A DNA stretch of 64,000 nucleotides from Verrucomicrobiales bacterium (GTDB lineage: Bacteria > Verrucomicrobiota > Verrucomicrobiia > Verrucomicrobiales > DEV007): assembly GCA_002698785.1 (NCBI GenBank), contig PAAG01000045.1, positions 1-64,000 of the forward strand. Reading direction: 5' to 3'. Both the position numbers and the translations under genes were made by a program. The notes under the pieces were generated by a model. It searched no databases and was not told the DNA's origin. It saw only the letters and a list, made by a program, of their open reading frames with translations. How positions within the stretch are numbered: the first letter of the stretch is position 1; each line of letters starts with the position of its first letter. Positions 1 through 9,502 of this stretch are shown in pieces.

Positions 1-144
1 CGATAGACCAATAAGGTCGTGGCCCGCCATAGCCGGGGGGATGGCGGCGGCCTGAATGGCGGAGGGAGCTTCAAAGCCGAGTTCTTCCACTGCGGCAAGC
101 AGTGGTTCAGGAAGGCCGAGTTCAGAAAATTGGGTCGTATTCAC
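1..144 (-). CDS. DEAD-box RNA helicase, N-terminal fragment
   Basis: Only the first 48 codons are in the window; the gene runs off the left edge on the minus strand. Translation from a GTG at 144-142 gives FSELGLPEPLLAAVEELGF, then a PSAIQ motif, then AAIPPAMAGHDLIGLS. This is the Q-motif region of DEAD-box ATP-dependent RNA helicases: the upstream aromatic residue, the conserved GF, and P-x-x-I-Q, followed by the lead-in to motif I. The start is well bounded because an in-frame TGA lies three codons upstream and GTG is the only start between them. Such helicases unwind RNA in ribosome assembly or mRNA decay; the subtype cannot be told from this fragment. The family assignment is firm because the Q motif is specific. 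Confidence 0.85.
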   Translation of the reverse strand, partial: MNTTQFSELGLPEPLLAAVEELGFEAPSAIQAAAIPPAMAGHDLIGLS

Positions 145-255
145 AGTTGGTCAGGTGGAAGAGAGAGCACCTGAGCCAAGCCTGATCAAAGGCCAGAATC
201 CGGTGGAGGGGGATTGTAGACGCAATCTGCTATCTGCGAAAGCAGAAGCCGCGAA

Positions 256-783
256 TTATCCCTCCTGCACCTGACGCGAGCCGAGGTTGAGGCGATTTCG
301 GAGGACCAGTGCGCTGGTCTCGCTGCGCTCATTCGGGCTGTTGCGACGAGCACGAAGGAGTTCAGCCATCGCTCTTCGCAACTGCGGCAGGTCGAAGGGT
401 TTTGTCATGAAAACGTCCGAGCCAGCTGATACGGCCTCGCGGGACATTTGTTCGTCTGCATTTCCCGACGCTGCAATGATCGGGATATTTGACACTCTTC
501 CGTCCAGTTCACGTACTTCACCAATGAAGGATATTCCGTCCATCACTGGCATTTCTATGTCTGTGACGATGAGGTCGGGAAGGTGTGGAAGAGATTCGAG
601 CAATTCCATGGCTACCGCGCCATTTTCCGCTTCGAGAATAGCATAGCCTGCGGACTGCAGGACCTTTCGAAGCAGGATTCGGTTGGGAAGCATATCGTCC
701 ACAACCAGTACTGTGAAACAGTTCGGCGGTGGAACAATCGGCGGAATCGAATGGTGAGTGCGAGTGGTCATTCGAGGATTCAT
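256..783 (-). CDS. Single-domain response regulator (CheY-like)
   Basis: A 175-residue receiver protein. After about 22 variable residues it shows VLVVDD (D29, D30), the phospho-acceptor Asp75 in VTDIEMPVMDG, the switch Ser106 in AAS, and Lys128 in MTKPF. All residues needed for Mg2+-dependent phosphotransfer are therefore present. No DNA-binding or enzymatic output domain follows; about 35 Arg/Ser/Asn-rich residues form the tail. Known single-domain receivers act through protein contact or as phosphorelay intermediates. No histidine kinase lies nearby, so the partner is unknown. An AT-rich stretch of about 240 bp separates it from the next gene on the same strand. Confidence 0.9.
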   Translation of the reverse strand: MNPRMTTRTHHSIPPIVPPPNCFTVLVVDDMLPNRILLRKVLQSAGYAILEAENGAVAMELLESLPHLPDLIVTDIEMPVMDGISFIGEVRELDGRVSNIPIIAASGNADEQMSREAVSAGSDVFMTKPFDLPQLRRAMAELLRARRNSPNERSETSALVLRNRLNLGSRQVQEG

Positions 784-1025
784 TTTACTTTAACCAATTG
801 TTAAGAAACACAAGTCTTTAAGAAATATGTAATACTTTGAACATTATTGTTCAAAATAATTCTTCCTAATTTTTATGGAAATCGGAAGATTTGTGGCCCT
901 AGACCTCTGAGGTTACTGATTTTGCGGGACTTACACCGGATCCGAAAACCGCACGATGCGAATGGAAAATTCGCATAAAAGAGACGAAACCGCGGAAATC
1001 TGCCGCGGTGGCCGGAGAGAAATTG

Positions 1026-1916
1026 TCAGAAATTCGGCAACCCCGGGGGTCTTTCAGAGAGCCTGCGGAATTCCGCCTCCTCGTAGGGCGTTTCCATTTC
1101 AGACTCTGTGAAGCCTCCTGAGACTGCGACCTCTCCGAAATCGTTGCTTTTGATTTCGGGCCGGTTTCCGTTTTTCTCGAAGAAAGTCTGCTGGCTAATC
1201 GGGTCACCATCGACACCGATGATAGAGTATTTGTAGCGCTGAGGACCGGACATGTGGAGAACATGAAGTCGATTTTGCTGGTCGATTGCGTGTTGAGGGG
1301 GCCTCACAGTCATGTAATCGCCCAGAGGGTAGGTTTTGTAGACCATTCCGGAGTCGCTGTCTTTCAGGCTGAAATAGAGGGCCTTGCTTCTGGCTCCGTG
1401 ATAGAACGTCATCAGTGAATATTCGCGGTAAGTTCCGGCTTTCGGGTGCCCTTGCGGTACTCCGACAATTTGACTCCAGATGGGCTGCCCCTGGGTAACC
1501 TGAACACTCACGACCGGTGTTTGGAATACGCGGTTGATCTGAGGGAACGTCACCGTGGCCTTTACTCGATACACGCCGATTGTAGCCATCGGATAATATT
1601 TATTGATGGTGACGTCGTGTTTGTAGGTTTGGCCTGCGGAGAGAACAATGGGACGTTCGTTGAGGTGGTTTCGTACCGGGGTAATGAGATAGCCACGGCC
1701 ATCAGTCACGGAGAAATCAAGCCAGCTCATGCCATCTGTGTCACCCAGAATTACATCCTGGCCCGCTCGGTTGACGATCGTCAGTTCGCCAGTGATGGGT
1801 TCGTGCTGAACCCATAATTTTCTATCCAGTTCCAAGTCGACTTGAATCTGAGCATTTGCTCTCTCGACTGCGAAAAAGGTGAGGAGTAGCAGGAGTAGAG
1901 CCGAGACAGATTTCAT
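1026..1916 (-). CDS. Exported protein of unknown function
   Basis: The ATG at 1916 is preferred because it places a signal peptide (MKSVSALLLLLLTFFAVERANA, cleavage before QIQVDLEL) at the N-terminus; the frame is open 15 codons further upstream to 1961. The mature part of about 275 residues is beta-rich. It starts with a domain resembling the immunoglobulin-like modules that open many planctomycete and verrucomicrobial exported proteins (LELDRKLWVQHEPITGELTIVNRAG). The second half shows short repeats of the type seen in beta-propellers (KALYFSLKDSDSGMVY, QQNRLHVLHMSG), but no family could be named. Likely periplasmic or surface exposed. It stands alone, with no clear operon partner. Confidence 0.75.
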   Translation of the reverse strand: MKSVSALLLLLLTFFAVERANAQIQVDLELDRKLWVQHEPITGELTIVNRAGQDVILGDTDGMSWLDFSVTDGRGYLITPVRNHLNERPIVLSAGQTYKHDVTINKYYPMATIGVYRVKATVTFPQINRVFQTPVVSVQVTQGQPIWSQIVGVPQGHPKAGTYREYSLMTFYHGARSKALYFSLKDSDSGMVYKTYPLGDYMTVRPPQHAIDQQNRLHVLHMSGPQRYKYSIIGVDGDPISQQTFFEKNGNRPEIKSNDFGEVAVSGGFTESEMETPYEEAEFRRLSERPPGLPNF

Positions 1917-2106
1917 GGCGTTGCTGGAGTTCAAGGGCTCGTAGTTTCCGGGTTTTAGCATTCAAAATCAATCCGAATCTCGCTGGAAACCCTGATTACT
2001 GCTTTGGCATTTAGTTTGCTTTAGTGAATATTTAAGAAAATAATGATTTTAGTTTTTCTAAAATTGTTACATAATTCGATTCGTAGACCGTTTGCGTCCT
2101 TTGAGA

Positions 2107-4164
2107 ATGAAAGCTAGTTGGCGATTTCTGGTGGGAGTAGTTTTCCTTGCCGGCTTTTTGATATCCGGGCTGATTGGAACCTCGACTTCCATGACCTTCG
2201 TCTGGCCGGGCTATGCTTTGCTCGGTCTTGCTGGTGTGCTTTCTATCGTAGCTCTGTTTCGAGATGTGGCTTTCACACTACCTCGATGGACGACTTTGGT
2301 CTCATTTGCCTCGATCGGTTACCTCCTTATTCGAGCGGGTGAGTCTGAGGTTTCGTATTTCGCTCGGGAGGACGCGTCACTGATTGTGGCGTGTTTCCTG
2401 ACGTATGCCCTGTTTCTTTCGTTATTTTCCACGATCCAGTGGCGGGGACGCTTTATGCTGGGGTTTGCGGTTTTAACGATCGTGAATCTCGTTTTTGCCG
2501 GCTTACAGGCCGGATTTGATTCCTCTTTGTGGATTTTTCCCGGATACGAGCGCACGTACCCGGACAAGGTCGGTGGCCTTTTTAATCATCCCGATCACTT
2601 TGCGGGATTCATGGCAGCGATGACGCCCCTCTGGTTGTGCCTGTCTGTCTTTTCTCGAAGTGGAAATCGCATTCGCATTGCCTGGGCAGCTCTCGGGGTC
2701 GTCTGTGCATCGACTGTAATTCTTGTAGGCAGTGGTCCTGCTGTCCTTGCCATGGTTGCCGGGTTGGGAGTCAGCAGCATCGCAGTTGCAGGGCTAGTGT
2801 GGAAAAAGCTCGATAGCAAGCTCCGCTTTTCCATTTTTGCCGGAGTAGGAGGCATCGCTTTGATCGCTTTAGCCGCTATGCTGATCGCCGGTGGACCGTT
2901 GAGCCGCCAAATCGACCAGAGCATCCTGACAAAGGACAATGGAGCTTCCGTCCCTGCGATGTGGGATGCTGGGGTCGAGCAAATCAAGCGTTCTCCTTTT
3001 CTTGGAACGGGAAGTCGTTCCTCCTATTACTACAGCCGCTTGTATCGCAGCGAGAAACTCAGCAGTGAAGTTCCCGACCCTGAGTTCATCCATAACGAGT
3101 ATCTCCAGTTGCTTGCGGATTACGGGATAATGGGTCTTGGCCTCGCTCTCGCTGTGCTCGTGCTCCATTGCATGAGTGGCCTTCGCTTCGTTCGAGCTTA
3201 CGCTGGTTTTGGTGCTTTCGGTGGTATCTCGCTACCGCGTTCAGATCATCTTGGAATGACTCTTGGAGCGCTCTCCGTTCTCGCTGCGATTGGTACGCTG
3301 TCTTTCTTCGATTTTGTCATGCACCTTCCGGTGTTCGCTCTTGCGGTAGCTGTGCTGCTCGGCATTCTGGCTGCACCGGACCCGATGGCAGCTGCCTTGG
3401 TGAAGGAAGAGGATTCGCTGATTCCCGGAGGCAGTCTCATGCTGGCGAACCGGGCGGGTGCTTTCGCCTGCGGTCTCGCCCTCGCATTTTTCGGAGTGAT
3501 CTATGCACGCAGCGAATTTTATCTCGAGATGGCGAGACTTACGTTTGAGGGAGATAATCGGAACTTTCAGCAATTCAGGTATTTGAAGGCAGCTCGTGGA
3601 TACGATCCGATGAATCCCTATGCCTATTCGTTGAGCGCCCACGCTCAGGTGGCAGGCATCACATCGGAGATGCCGAGACCGGCGAGAATCCATGCTCTGG
3701 AGCAGGCGGACCAGTATTTTTCCAAAGCTCGTGAATTATATCCACAGGACGTTCATTCTGCGGTCGGACACGCTGCTGTGCTGGACGAACTCGGGCGGAA
3801 GAGCCGGGCTCGTCAGCGACTGGTAGATGCGAGCGAGTGGGCTCCGCTGTATGGGAACCTGATGATTGCAGAGGCGGAACATCATTTGCGGCACGGAGAA
3901 GTCACGGATGCCGAGGAGGCATACCGTAAAGCGTTGCATGCCTCCGCATTTGTAGACCGTGATGCTGCTGTCCGCGGGATAAACACAATCTCTGAGTGGA
4001 AGCTAATTGCCCAGACCAACGGGATTGAGTGGCAGGAATCTGGCCCGGGTCACGAGCCGGAGAGTCCGGACCGGCGCTCGCTTCCATCGGCTAAGGTCGA
4101 GGAGAGGGAAGTGGCTGCAGAAGCTATTCCGGAGACGGAGGAGTATTCCTCAGAAAGTGAGTGA
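2107..4164 (+). CDS. O-antigen ligase/polymerase-like membrane protein with TPR tail
   Basis: Multi-spanning inner-membrane protein of 685 residues. About ten hydrophobic segments lie in the first 430 residues. A large periplasmic loop carries the Wzy_C/WaaL-type signature around residues 318-345: D-P-E-F-I-H-N-E-Y-L-Q-L-L-A-D-Y-G-I-M-G. Members of this superfamily join or polymerise undecaprenyl-linked glycans on the periplasmic face. The last 220 residues are soluble and helical with TPR-like repeats (for example YFSKARELYPQDVHSAVGHAAVLDELG), followed by a charged Glu/Pro-rich end. The ATG at 2107 is chosen over an in-frame TTG at 2092. No other surface-polysaccharide genes sit beside it, so whether it is a ligase or a polymerase cannot be decided. 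Confidence 0.8.
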   Translation: MKASWRFLVGVVFLAGFLISGLIGTSTSMTFVWPGYALLGLAGVLSIVALFRDVAFTLPRWTTLVSFASIGYLLIRAGESEVSYFAREDASLIVACFLTYALFLSLFSTIQWRGRFMLGFAVLTIVNLVFAGLQAGFDSSLWIFPGYERTYPDKVGGLFNHPDHFAGFMAAMTPLWLCLSVFSRSGNRIRIAWAALGVVCASTVILVGSGPAVLAMVAGLGVSSIAVAGLVWKKLDSKLRFSIFAGVGGIALIALAAMLIAGGPLSRQIDQSILTKDNGASVPAMWDAGVEQIKRSPFLGTGSRSSYYYSRLYRSEKLSSEVPDPEFIHNEYLQLLADYGIMGLGLALAVLVLHCMSGLRFVRAYAGFGAFGGISLPRSDHLGMTLGALSVLAAIGTLSFFDFVMHLPVFALAVAVLLGILAAPDPMAAALVKEEDSLIPGGSLMLANRAGAFACGLALAFFGVIYARSEFYLEMARLTFEGDNRNFQQFRYLKAARGYDPMNPYAYSLSAHAQVAGITSEMPRPARIHALEQADQYFSKARELYPQDVHSAVGHAAVLDELGRKSRARQRLVDASEWAPLYGNLMIAEAEHHLRHGEVTDAEEAYRKALHASAFVDRDAAVRGINTISEWKLIAQTNGIEWQESGPGHEPESPDRRSLPSAKVEEREVAAEAIPETEEYSSESE

Positions 4165-4171
4165 TTTCACT

Positions 4172-5155
4172 CTATCGATTCCTCTCGTCGTGTGAGGATA
4201 GAATCACCTGTTGCCCTTCTCCGGGAATCACAACGCGGTCTTCCAAATGGTGCTCCGTTATTGCCCGATAGAGTCTTTCGAGCGGTTCCGCGGGATGCTC
4301 ATTGCTTATGGGGAACGTCGCATGGTGCATGGGTATCATTCGAGACGCTTTGATGTCGAAAAATGCCTGCACAGCTTCTTCCGGATTCATATGGACCTCT
4401 CGTCCGCTTGGGCAGTCGTAAGCGCCGATCGGGAGTAGCGCGGTATCAATTTGAAAGCGGTTTCCGATCTCCGAGAATCCATCAAAATACGCTGAGTCGC
4501 CCGAGTGGTAAACCGTGTGCTCTGGCGTCTTGATGATGAATCCTCCAAAGCCTTTGTGCGTGTCGTGAATGTAGCGAGCACCCCAGTGGTGAGCCGGGGT
4601 GAAATGGAGTTCGGCTCCTCCAAAACTGAGGTAATCCCAATCAGACATTTCTTCGATGCGATCGATGTTCAGCTTCTTCAGAACCTGAGCGACCCCTCGG
4701 GGAACAATCACCGTCTGGGACCCATCGACGATGCGTTTCAATGTCATCCTGCAGAGATGGTCGAAATGGGCGTGGGTAATAAGAACGAGATCAATTTTCG
4801 GAAGATGCTCAATGTCGATTCCCGGGTCTCGGTGACGCTTCAGAGGTCCCATCCACTTTGCCCAGACGGGATCGATCAAAACGTTGAAGTTGGCCGTGCG
4901 AACGAGGAAGCTCGCATGTCCGATCCAGACGACTTCCACCTGGTGAGGTTCCAGCGTCGGAAATTCCGGGGCAGCATCCGGGCCGGTGGCTTCCCTCTTT
5001 CTAATCAAGGCGGGAAGCAGGCTCCCGCTCAAGTATCGATAATTACGAACTGCCCACCCTTTCTCAGGCATCAGGCCCACTCGGCGTCCTTCAGTTTTGA
5101 GGCGGGAAGAGCGGGGAGTTTTGCGCGGAGTCAATGGGGGATCGCTATCTGGCAT
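4172..5155 (-). CDS. Metallo-beta-lactamase-fold hydrolase, NAPE-PLD/UlaG type
   Basis: A 327-residue protein with the metallo-beta-lactamase motif T-H-A-H-F-D-H-L at residues 127-134. Downstream are the other expected metal ligands: HHWGAR, the Asp of YHSGDSAYFDGF, and a C-terminal His in IPMHHATF. The order VVWIGHASFLVRT, LIDPVWA, GFGGFII and LPIGAY is typical of the N-acyl-phosphatidylethanolamine phospholipase D/UlaG-like branch. Eukaryotic members release N-acylethanolamines from membrane phospholipids; bacterial substrates are mostly unknown. There is no signal peptide, and the first 35 residues are basic. The gene is convergent with the preceding gene (7 bp between stops) and stands alone. 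Confidence 0.85.
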   Translation of the reverse strand: MPDSDPPLTPRKTPRSSRLKTEGRRVGLMPEKGWAVRNYRYLSGSLLPALIRKREATGPDAAPEFPTLEPHQVEVVWIGHASFLVRTANFNVLIDPVWAKWMGPLKRHRDPGIDIEHLPKIDLVLITHAHFDHLCRMTLKRIVDGSQTVIVPRGVAQVLKKLNIDRIEEMSDWDYLSFGGAELHFTPAHHWGARYIHDTHKGFGGFIIKTPEHTVYHSGDSAYFDGFSEIGNRFQIDTALLPIGAYDCPSGREVHMNPEEAVQAFFDIKASRMIPMHHATFPISNEHPAEPLERLYRAITEHHLEDRVVIPGEGQQVILSSHDERNR

Positions 5156-5257
5156 GGAGAGATGCTGATTTCGAGTTGGAGAAGGTACGGAATCAAAGCG
5201 GTAATGGCAACGAGATTAGAATGACTTTTCCACGTTAGAGGTAATGGTAAGCGCGAA

Positions 5258-6253
5258 TTGGCCAGTATGGAACTAAGCGAGATTGAGTTACGAACGGAAG
5301 AAGCATTTGGGCACTCTGAAGGAGGCCCCTATTCACTGGTATTGATCGATAAAGGGGGCTCTGGCCGAGTTTTTGTTCGTATCACGGGAGTTCCGAAAGA
5401 GGGATCTGTCGTGGTCATGCATTTTACCAACGATCGCCCTGACAATATCCGATTTGCCCCTATCACTGACTTCTTGCTTAACAACGGCATTCCTGTGCCC
5501 GCGATTCTCGCGAGAAACGAGGAACTGAACATCCTCTGGATGGAAGACCTTGGAGAGATTGATCTGCATATGATTGCCCACGAGGATTGGGCCAAAGTGC
5601 GGCGCCCGGCTTACGAGTCGGCATTGAGGAATGTGTTTCTCATGCACCAGATGACGGAGGAAGCCCCTCCTGCGGATGTCCCAATCATGGAACCTGGATT
5701 CGATGAAGAGCTTTATGAATGGGAGAGAGGTTACTTTTTGAAGAGGTACGTGGGCCCATTTGTGTCGGAGCAAGCGGCAGAGGCCATTGGTGCCGACGAG
5801 GGGTTGCAATCTCTGGGAGAATCATTGAGCCGTCTGCCTCGATCTCTGGTGCATCGTGATTTTCAAAGTACCAATGTCATGGTTGTAGGAAGAGACACTC
5901 GCATGATCGATTATCAGGGGATGCGTTGGGGAAGGCCGGAATACGATCTCGCCTCGATGGTGTATGATCCTTACACCGAGTTCTCGGCAGAAGAGCGAGA
6001 GCATCTCATTGACTACTATTTCTCTTTGAAGCAGGCGGCGGGACACGAGGAGACGATGGAAGAATTTCGCAGCATTTTGACCAAGTGTGCCATGCAGAGA
6101 CTGATGCAGGCTCTGGGTGCTTATGGATACATCAGCGAGGTGATGGGAAAACCAGAGTTCCTTCAGCACATACCGACGGCGAAGGAGAGGTTACTTGAGT
6201 TGGCTGAAACCTGTCCTGAAGGCAGAATCCTGACAGAGATACTGAGTGAATAG
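5258..6253 (+). CDS. APH-family phosphotransferase (AmgK-like)
   Basis: Kinase of the aminoglycoside-phosphotransferase fold, about 330 residues. It has the catalytic loop V-H-R-D-F-Q-S-T-N (HRD at 199-201, Asn206) and the metal-binding Asp218 in MIDYQG. The following GRPEYDLASMVYDPY matches the COG3178 group, which includes the MurNAc/GlcNAc anomeric kinase AmgK. In that pathway AmgK works with the nucleotidyltransferase MurU, but no such gene is adjacent. A sugar-kinase role in peptidoglycan recycling is therefore only a family-based suggestion. The start is uncertain: TTG at 5258 or ATG at 5267, neither with a convincing Shine-Dalgarno site. Confidence 0.8.
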   Translation: MASMELSEIELRTEEAFGHSEGGPYSLVLIDKGGSGRVFVRITGVPKEGSVVVMHFTNDRPDNIRFAPITDFLLNNGIPVPAILARNEELNILWMEDLGEIDLHMIAHEDWAKVRRPAYESALRNVFLMHQMTEEAPPADVPIMEPGFDEELYEWERGYFLKRYVGPFVSEQAAEAIGADEGLQSLGESLSRLPRSLVHRDFQSTNVMVVGRDTRMIDYQGMRWGRPEYDLASMVYDPYTEFSAEEREHLIDYYFSLKQAAGHEETMEEFRSILTKCAMQRLMQALGAYGYISEVMGKPEFLQHIPTAKERLLELAETCPEGRILTEILSE

Positions 6254-6265
6254 CGGAGCTTCGTT

Positions 6266-8203
6266 CTAACCGATCAGCGATTCCACATGGGCGAGAACAT
6301 CAAGAAACGGGACGTTCTCGAGAATCCCGAAATGGTCACTACGGTGAAGTTTTGCTCTTGTCGTAGCTGGGCTTGAAAGACCACATAGGAAGCGGGCTAA
6401 CTGGCGTGGCTGGCGAAGGGCTGGATGGCCTTCGTCACAGAGTTCCTGGAGAATCTCGGCGTCTTCCAGTTGGATGGAGGGTCGATCATTGCCCGGCAAA
6501 GGCCCTCCGGAGTATTGGCCCGTACAGTAGCTGCAAGATCCGCAGGGCTTCATTGATTCACCGAAATATTCGAGGATCTGCTGAGGAATGCATTCCGGCG
6601 TTTCACACAACTCAACGACTTGGTGAAGTCTTTCAATTTCTCCTGTCTCACGAGTTTCGAATCGTTCGACAAGAAACGTAGTAAGCTCTTGGACAGTTGA
6701 CTTCTTGTTAGAGTTGAGGCGGTAGGAATGCCGAAGGCCAGTCGGTTTCACAACGGCGTCTCCCATGTCGGCCAGGTATTGGATTGCCTTGCGAATCCGA
6801 TCTTCCGTTTCGCTGATGGCAAATGCACTTTCTGCAATGTCGAAGGTATACCAGGATCGGCCTTTCTTGCCTGAATCGAAGAGCTTCTTCAAAAAGTTCT
6901 GTCGAGCTGCGGTGTGTCCGGCGAGGACCTGATCGATTGTGCGGAGAAGCTGCACTCGATATCCCCCGTAGAAAGGTCCACGAGGAATGATGACTTCTTC
7001 GAGCTCGAGATAGGTCAATGCGGTGGAGACTACCGATGGGCGAATGTCTCTGGACTGGGATAGATCGTATCGGGAGATGGAAAATTCCGTTCCCTGAAGG
7101 AGAACATGTTCGACGAGGGATTTCAATGCGCTCCTTGAAGGGGTGTCTCCATAGATGAAATTCTCCAACACGGTAAGGTCATCGGCGCAGGCGAGGATTT
7201 CGCACGTAGAGTCATTCCCATCTCTACCCGCCCGTCCTGATTCCTGGACATAGTTCTCCAGCGACTTGGGTAAGTTGTAGTGATAGACATGCCTGATATC
7301 GGCTTTGTCGACTCCCATTCCAAAAGCGATCGTTGCGACGACGATGGCTACGCGCCCTCCCATAAAATCGTCCTGAAGATCGGCGCGGTGATCGTCGCGC
7401 ATCCCGGCATGATAGGCACGTGCGTCGAGCCCTGCTCTGGAAAGAACGCCAGCCACTCGTTCGGCCGTTTGCTGTAAGGTCACATAAACGACAGCTGGGC
7501 CTTCGGGATTTTTCTGGAGAAGTTCAGTGAGGTTTTGGTCCCTTTCGTCGCTGCTGGAAGGGTGGACATGAAAGCTCAGGTTCGGGCGGGAGAAACCTGT
7601 CTGAACATGATCCGAATCCCGGATTTGAAATCGAGCCCGAATATCGGCGGCTACTCGAGGTGTTGCGGTTGCTGTCAGGGCAAGCACTCTGGGAATGGAG
7701 AGGTCTTTTGCCAAAGGCGCGATTTTCAAATAGTCCGGGCGGAAGTTGTGGCCCCACTCCGAGATACAGTGGGCTTCGTCGACGGCGAGCAGGTCGATTT
7801 TCACTCTTCGAAGTCGGCGGAGGAATCCGTCGTTCGCAAGGCGCTCCGGTGCCACATAGAGTAGCTTGAGCGATCCCGCATTCATTTGAGAGTAAATCTC
7901 CTCTATTTCTTTACGATCAATTGTGGAATCGAGGCGAGCAGCTTGAACTCCTCTCGACTGGAGGGATTCCACTTGGTCTTTCATCAGGGCGATGAGAGGA
8001 GAAACGACGAGTGTCAGCCCTTCCAACATGAGTGCCGGGAGCTGGTAGCAGAGGCTCTTGCCCGCGCCTGTAGGAAAGAGAGCCAGAGCCGACCTCCCGG
8101 CCAGAAGAATGTCGATGACAGCTTCTTGCCCTTCCCTGAATTGGGAGTGCCCGAAAACTGATTGTAGAACGTCTTCTTTTTCTGCCATGGGTTGATTCAG
8201 CAT
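6266..8203 (-). CDS. recQ: ATP-dependent DNA helicase RecQ
   Basis: SF2 3'-5' DNA helicase acting in recombination and fork repair. Counting from an alternative upstream ATG (8221), it shows FGHSQFREGQ (motif 0), TGAGKS at 51-56 (Walker A), DEAHCISEWGHNFRPDY from 148 (Walker B plus the RecQ aromatic-rich loop), and QESGRAGRDG (motif VI). A zinc-binding segment follows, with cysteines in CETPEC and KPCGSCSYC. The region after this is short and no HRDC domain is seen, so this is a compact RecQ of about 645 residues. The start could be 8221, 8203 or 8188; 8203 is a compromise. It is convergent with the phosphotransferase gene and divergent from the next gene. Confidence 0.92.
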   Translation of the reverse strand: MLNQPMAEKEDVLQSVFGHSQFREGQEAVIDILLAGRSALALFPTGAGKSLCYQLPALMLEGLTLVVSPLIALMKDQVESLQSRGVQAARLDSTIDRKEIEEIYSQMNAGSLKLLYVAPERLANDGFLRRLRRVKIDLLAVDEAHCISEWGHNFRPDYLKIAPLAKDLSIPRVLALTATATPRVAADIRARFQIRDSDHVQTGFSRPNLSFHVHPSSSDERDQNLTELLQKNPEGPAVVYVTLQQTAERVAGVLSRAGLDARAYHAGMRDDHRADLQDDFMGGRVAIVVATIAFGMGVDKADIRHVYHYNLPKSLENYVQESGRAGRDGNDSTCEILACADDLTVLENFIYGDTPSRSALKSLVEHVLLQGTEFSISRYDLSQSRDIRPSVVSTALTYLELEEVIIPRGPFYGGYRVQLLRTIDQVLAGHTAARQNFLKKLFDSGKKGRSWYTFDIAESAFAISETEDRIRKAIQYLADMGDAVVKPTGLRHSYRLNSNKKSTVQELTTFLVERFETRETGEIERLHQVVELCETPECIPQQILEYFGESMKPCGSCSYCTGQYSGGPLPGNDRPSIQLEDAEILQELCDEGHPALRQPRQLARFLCGLSSPATTRAKLHRSDHFGILENVPFLDVLAHVESLIG

Positions 8204-8263
8204 TTCGAAACGGCAATGCATTGGTCTTGATGGCCAGTTCGAAACGTCATAGGCTTACGACCG

Positions 8264-9442
8264 ATGTTTCCCCTGCGCAATTGGACGTTCTTCCTTCTCT
8301 CAATATCCTGGGCTGCACTTTCGCATGCGGAACAGCGAACGTGGACAAACTCAGAAGGAAAAACAATCGATGCTGAGTTGATCGAGGTATCCGGCGAGAA
8401 TGCAATTCTGAAAATGGGACCAAACAATTTCGAGGTTCCGATTGCGAGCCTATCAAGTCCCGATCGCGAGTTCATTAAAGACTGGGAGAAAAGTGCACCA
8501 ACCGATACGGCAGGGGACTCGGATATTCAGCCGGTCTGGGATGCGGAGTGGCCAAAGTTGGTCTCGGCGGATGTCTCCCAGGATATCGAAGTGATCAAGG
8601 AAGACGAAGATAAGGGTGAATATATCTATGCGAGCGAGCACTACGAGTTCATCTGCGACGTAAAGCTGAACACCTCGGTTGTTCGCCGTTTCTCTGTTCT
8701 GTTCGAAGCGACGAATCAGTTCTGCCGCGAGTTGCCCCTTGGGATGGTGAAGCCCTTCCGGGAAGAGAGGCACAAGATTCATCTTTTTGAAACCCGGGAG
8801 GCCTATTATGAGAAGGGAGGCCCTCCAGGATCAGCAGGGGTCTACATCAGCCGAGACGGCGAAGGTGATATCCTGGTGCCGCTGACCAGCCTGGGTGTGA
8901 AGCAGGTGGGAAGCAACTACAGCGTCGACTATGACAAGGAGAACACGACCTTGTCTCACGAAATCACGCACCAGATCACCGATCCGGAATACTACGCAAT
9001 TGGATCTCGTGGCTGGTTTACGGAGGGACTGGCGGAATACATTGCAAGCAGTGGCTACCGGTCTGGGAAATTCAATGTGGACGATCTCCGGGCCCTGAAA
9101 GAGAAAGTCACGGCTTATGGAGAAAATAACACGGGAGGTCGAGCACTCGGGGAGACGATCATTGCTCCCGACCTGCAGGAATATTTCATGCAGCCCTACG
9201 AAGATTTTGTGGCAAACGCGAACCTCAATTATGGGCTGGCGGCTTTGATAGCATATTACTTTTTTCACATGGATGGCGAAGGGGAAGCCAAAAACATCAA
9301 AGCTTTTCTAAAAGGGCTGAAGGAAGGCAAGAAAGCGCCAGAGATGTTCGAGCCATTGCTCGCAGGTAGATCCTGGGACGAGATGGAAGAAGATATCTAC
9401 CGAGGTTGGCGATCTCGCGGGGTGGAGATCAAATTCCGTTGA
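8264..9442 (+). CDS. Exported SHD1-domain zinc metallopeptidase-like protein
   Basis: The 392-residue product begins with a signal peptide (cleavage near SHA-EQRTW). An SHD1 domain follows at about 23-75 (RTWTNSEGKTIDAELIEV, then ASLSSPDREFIKDW); these modules are frequent in exported planctomycete and verrucomicrobial proteins. The second half carries H-E-I-T-H at 232-236 and W-F-T-E-G-L-A-E-Y at 251-259. This is the arrangement of a gluzincin zinc site: two His, a catalytic Glu, and a downstream Glu ligand. A periplasmic or surface peptidase is therefore likely; the substrate is unknown. The pairing of SHD1 with a peptidase may position the enzyme on a matrix or on peptide repeats, but that is inference. 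Confidence 0.8.
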   Translation: MFPLRNWTFFLLSISWAALSHAEQRTWTNSEGKTIDAELIEVSGENAILKMGPNNFEVPIASLSSPDREFIKDWEKSAPTDTAGDSDIQPVWDAEWPKLVSADVSQDIEVIKEDEDKGEYIYASEHYEFICDVKLNTSVVRRFSVLFEATNQFCRELPLGMVKPFREERHKIHLFETREAYYEKGGPPGSAGVYISRDGEGDILVPLTSLGVKQVGSNYSVDYDKENTTLSHEITHQITDPEYYAIGSRGWFTEGLAEYIASSGYRSGKFNVDDLRALKEKVTAYGENNTGGRALGETIIAPDLQEYFMQPYEDFVANANLNYGLAALIAYYFFHMDGEGEAKNIKAFLKGLKEGKKAPEMFEPLLAGRSWDEMEEDIYRGWRSRGVEIKFR

Positions 9443-9502
9443 GAGTCTTTGTGTTCGGACCTTGACCGCTCGATAGGGAGTTGCCATCAATGATGCATTT
9501 CT

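Noticed and set aside
56-274. Plus-strand open frame at the left edge
   Set aside because: It is antisense to the DEAD-box helicase N-terminus, whose Q motif is clear.
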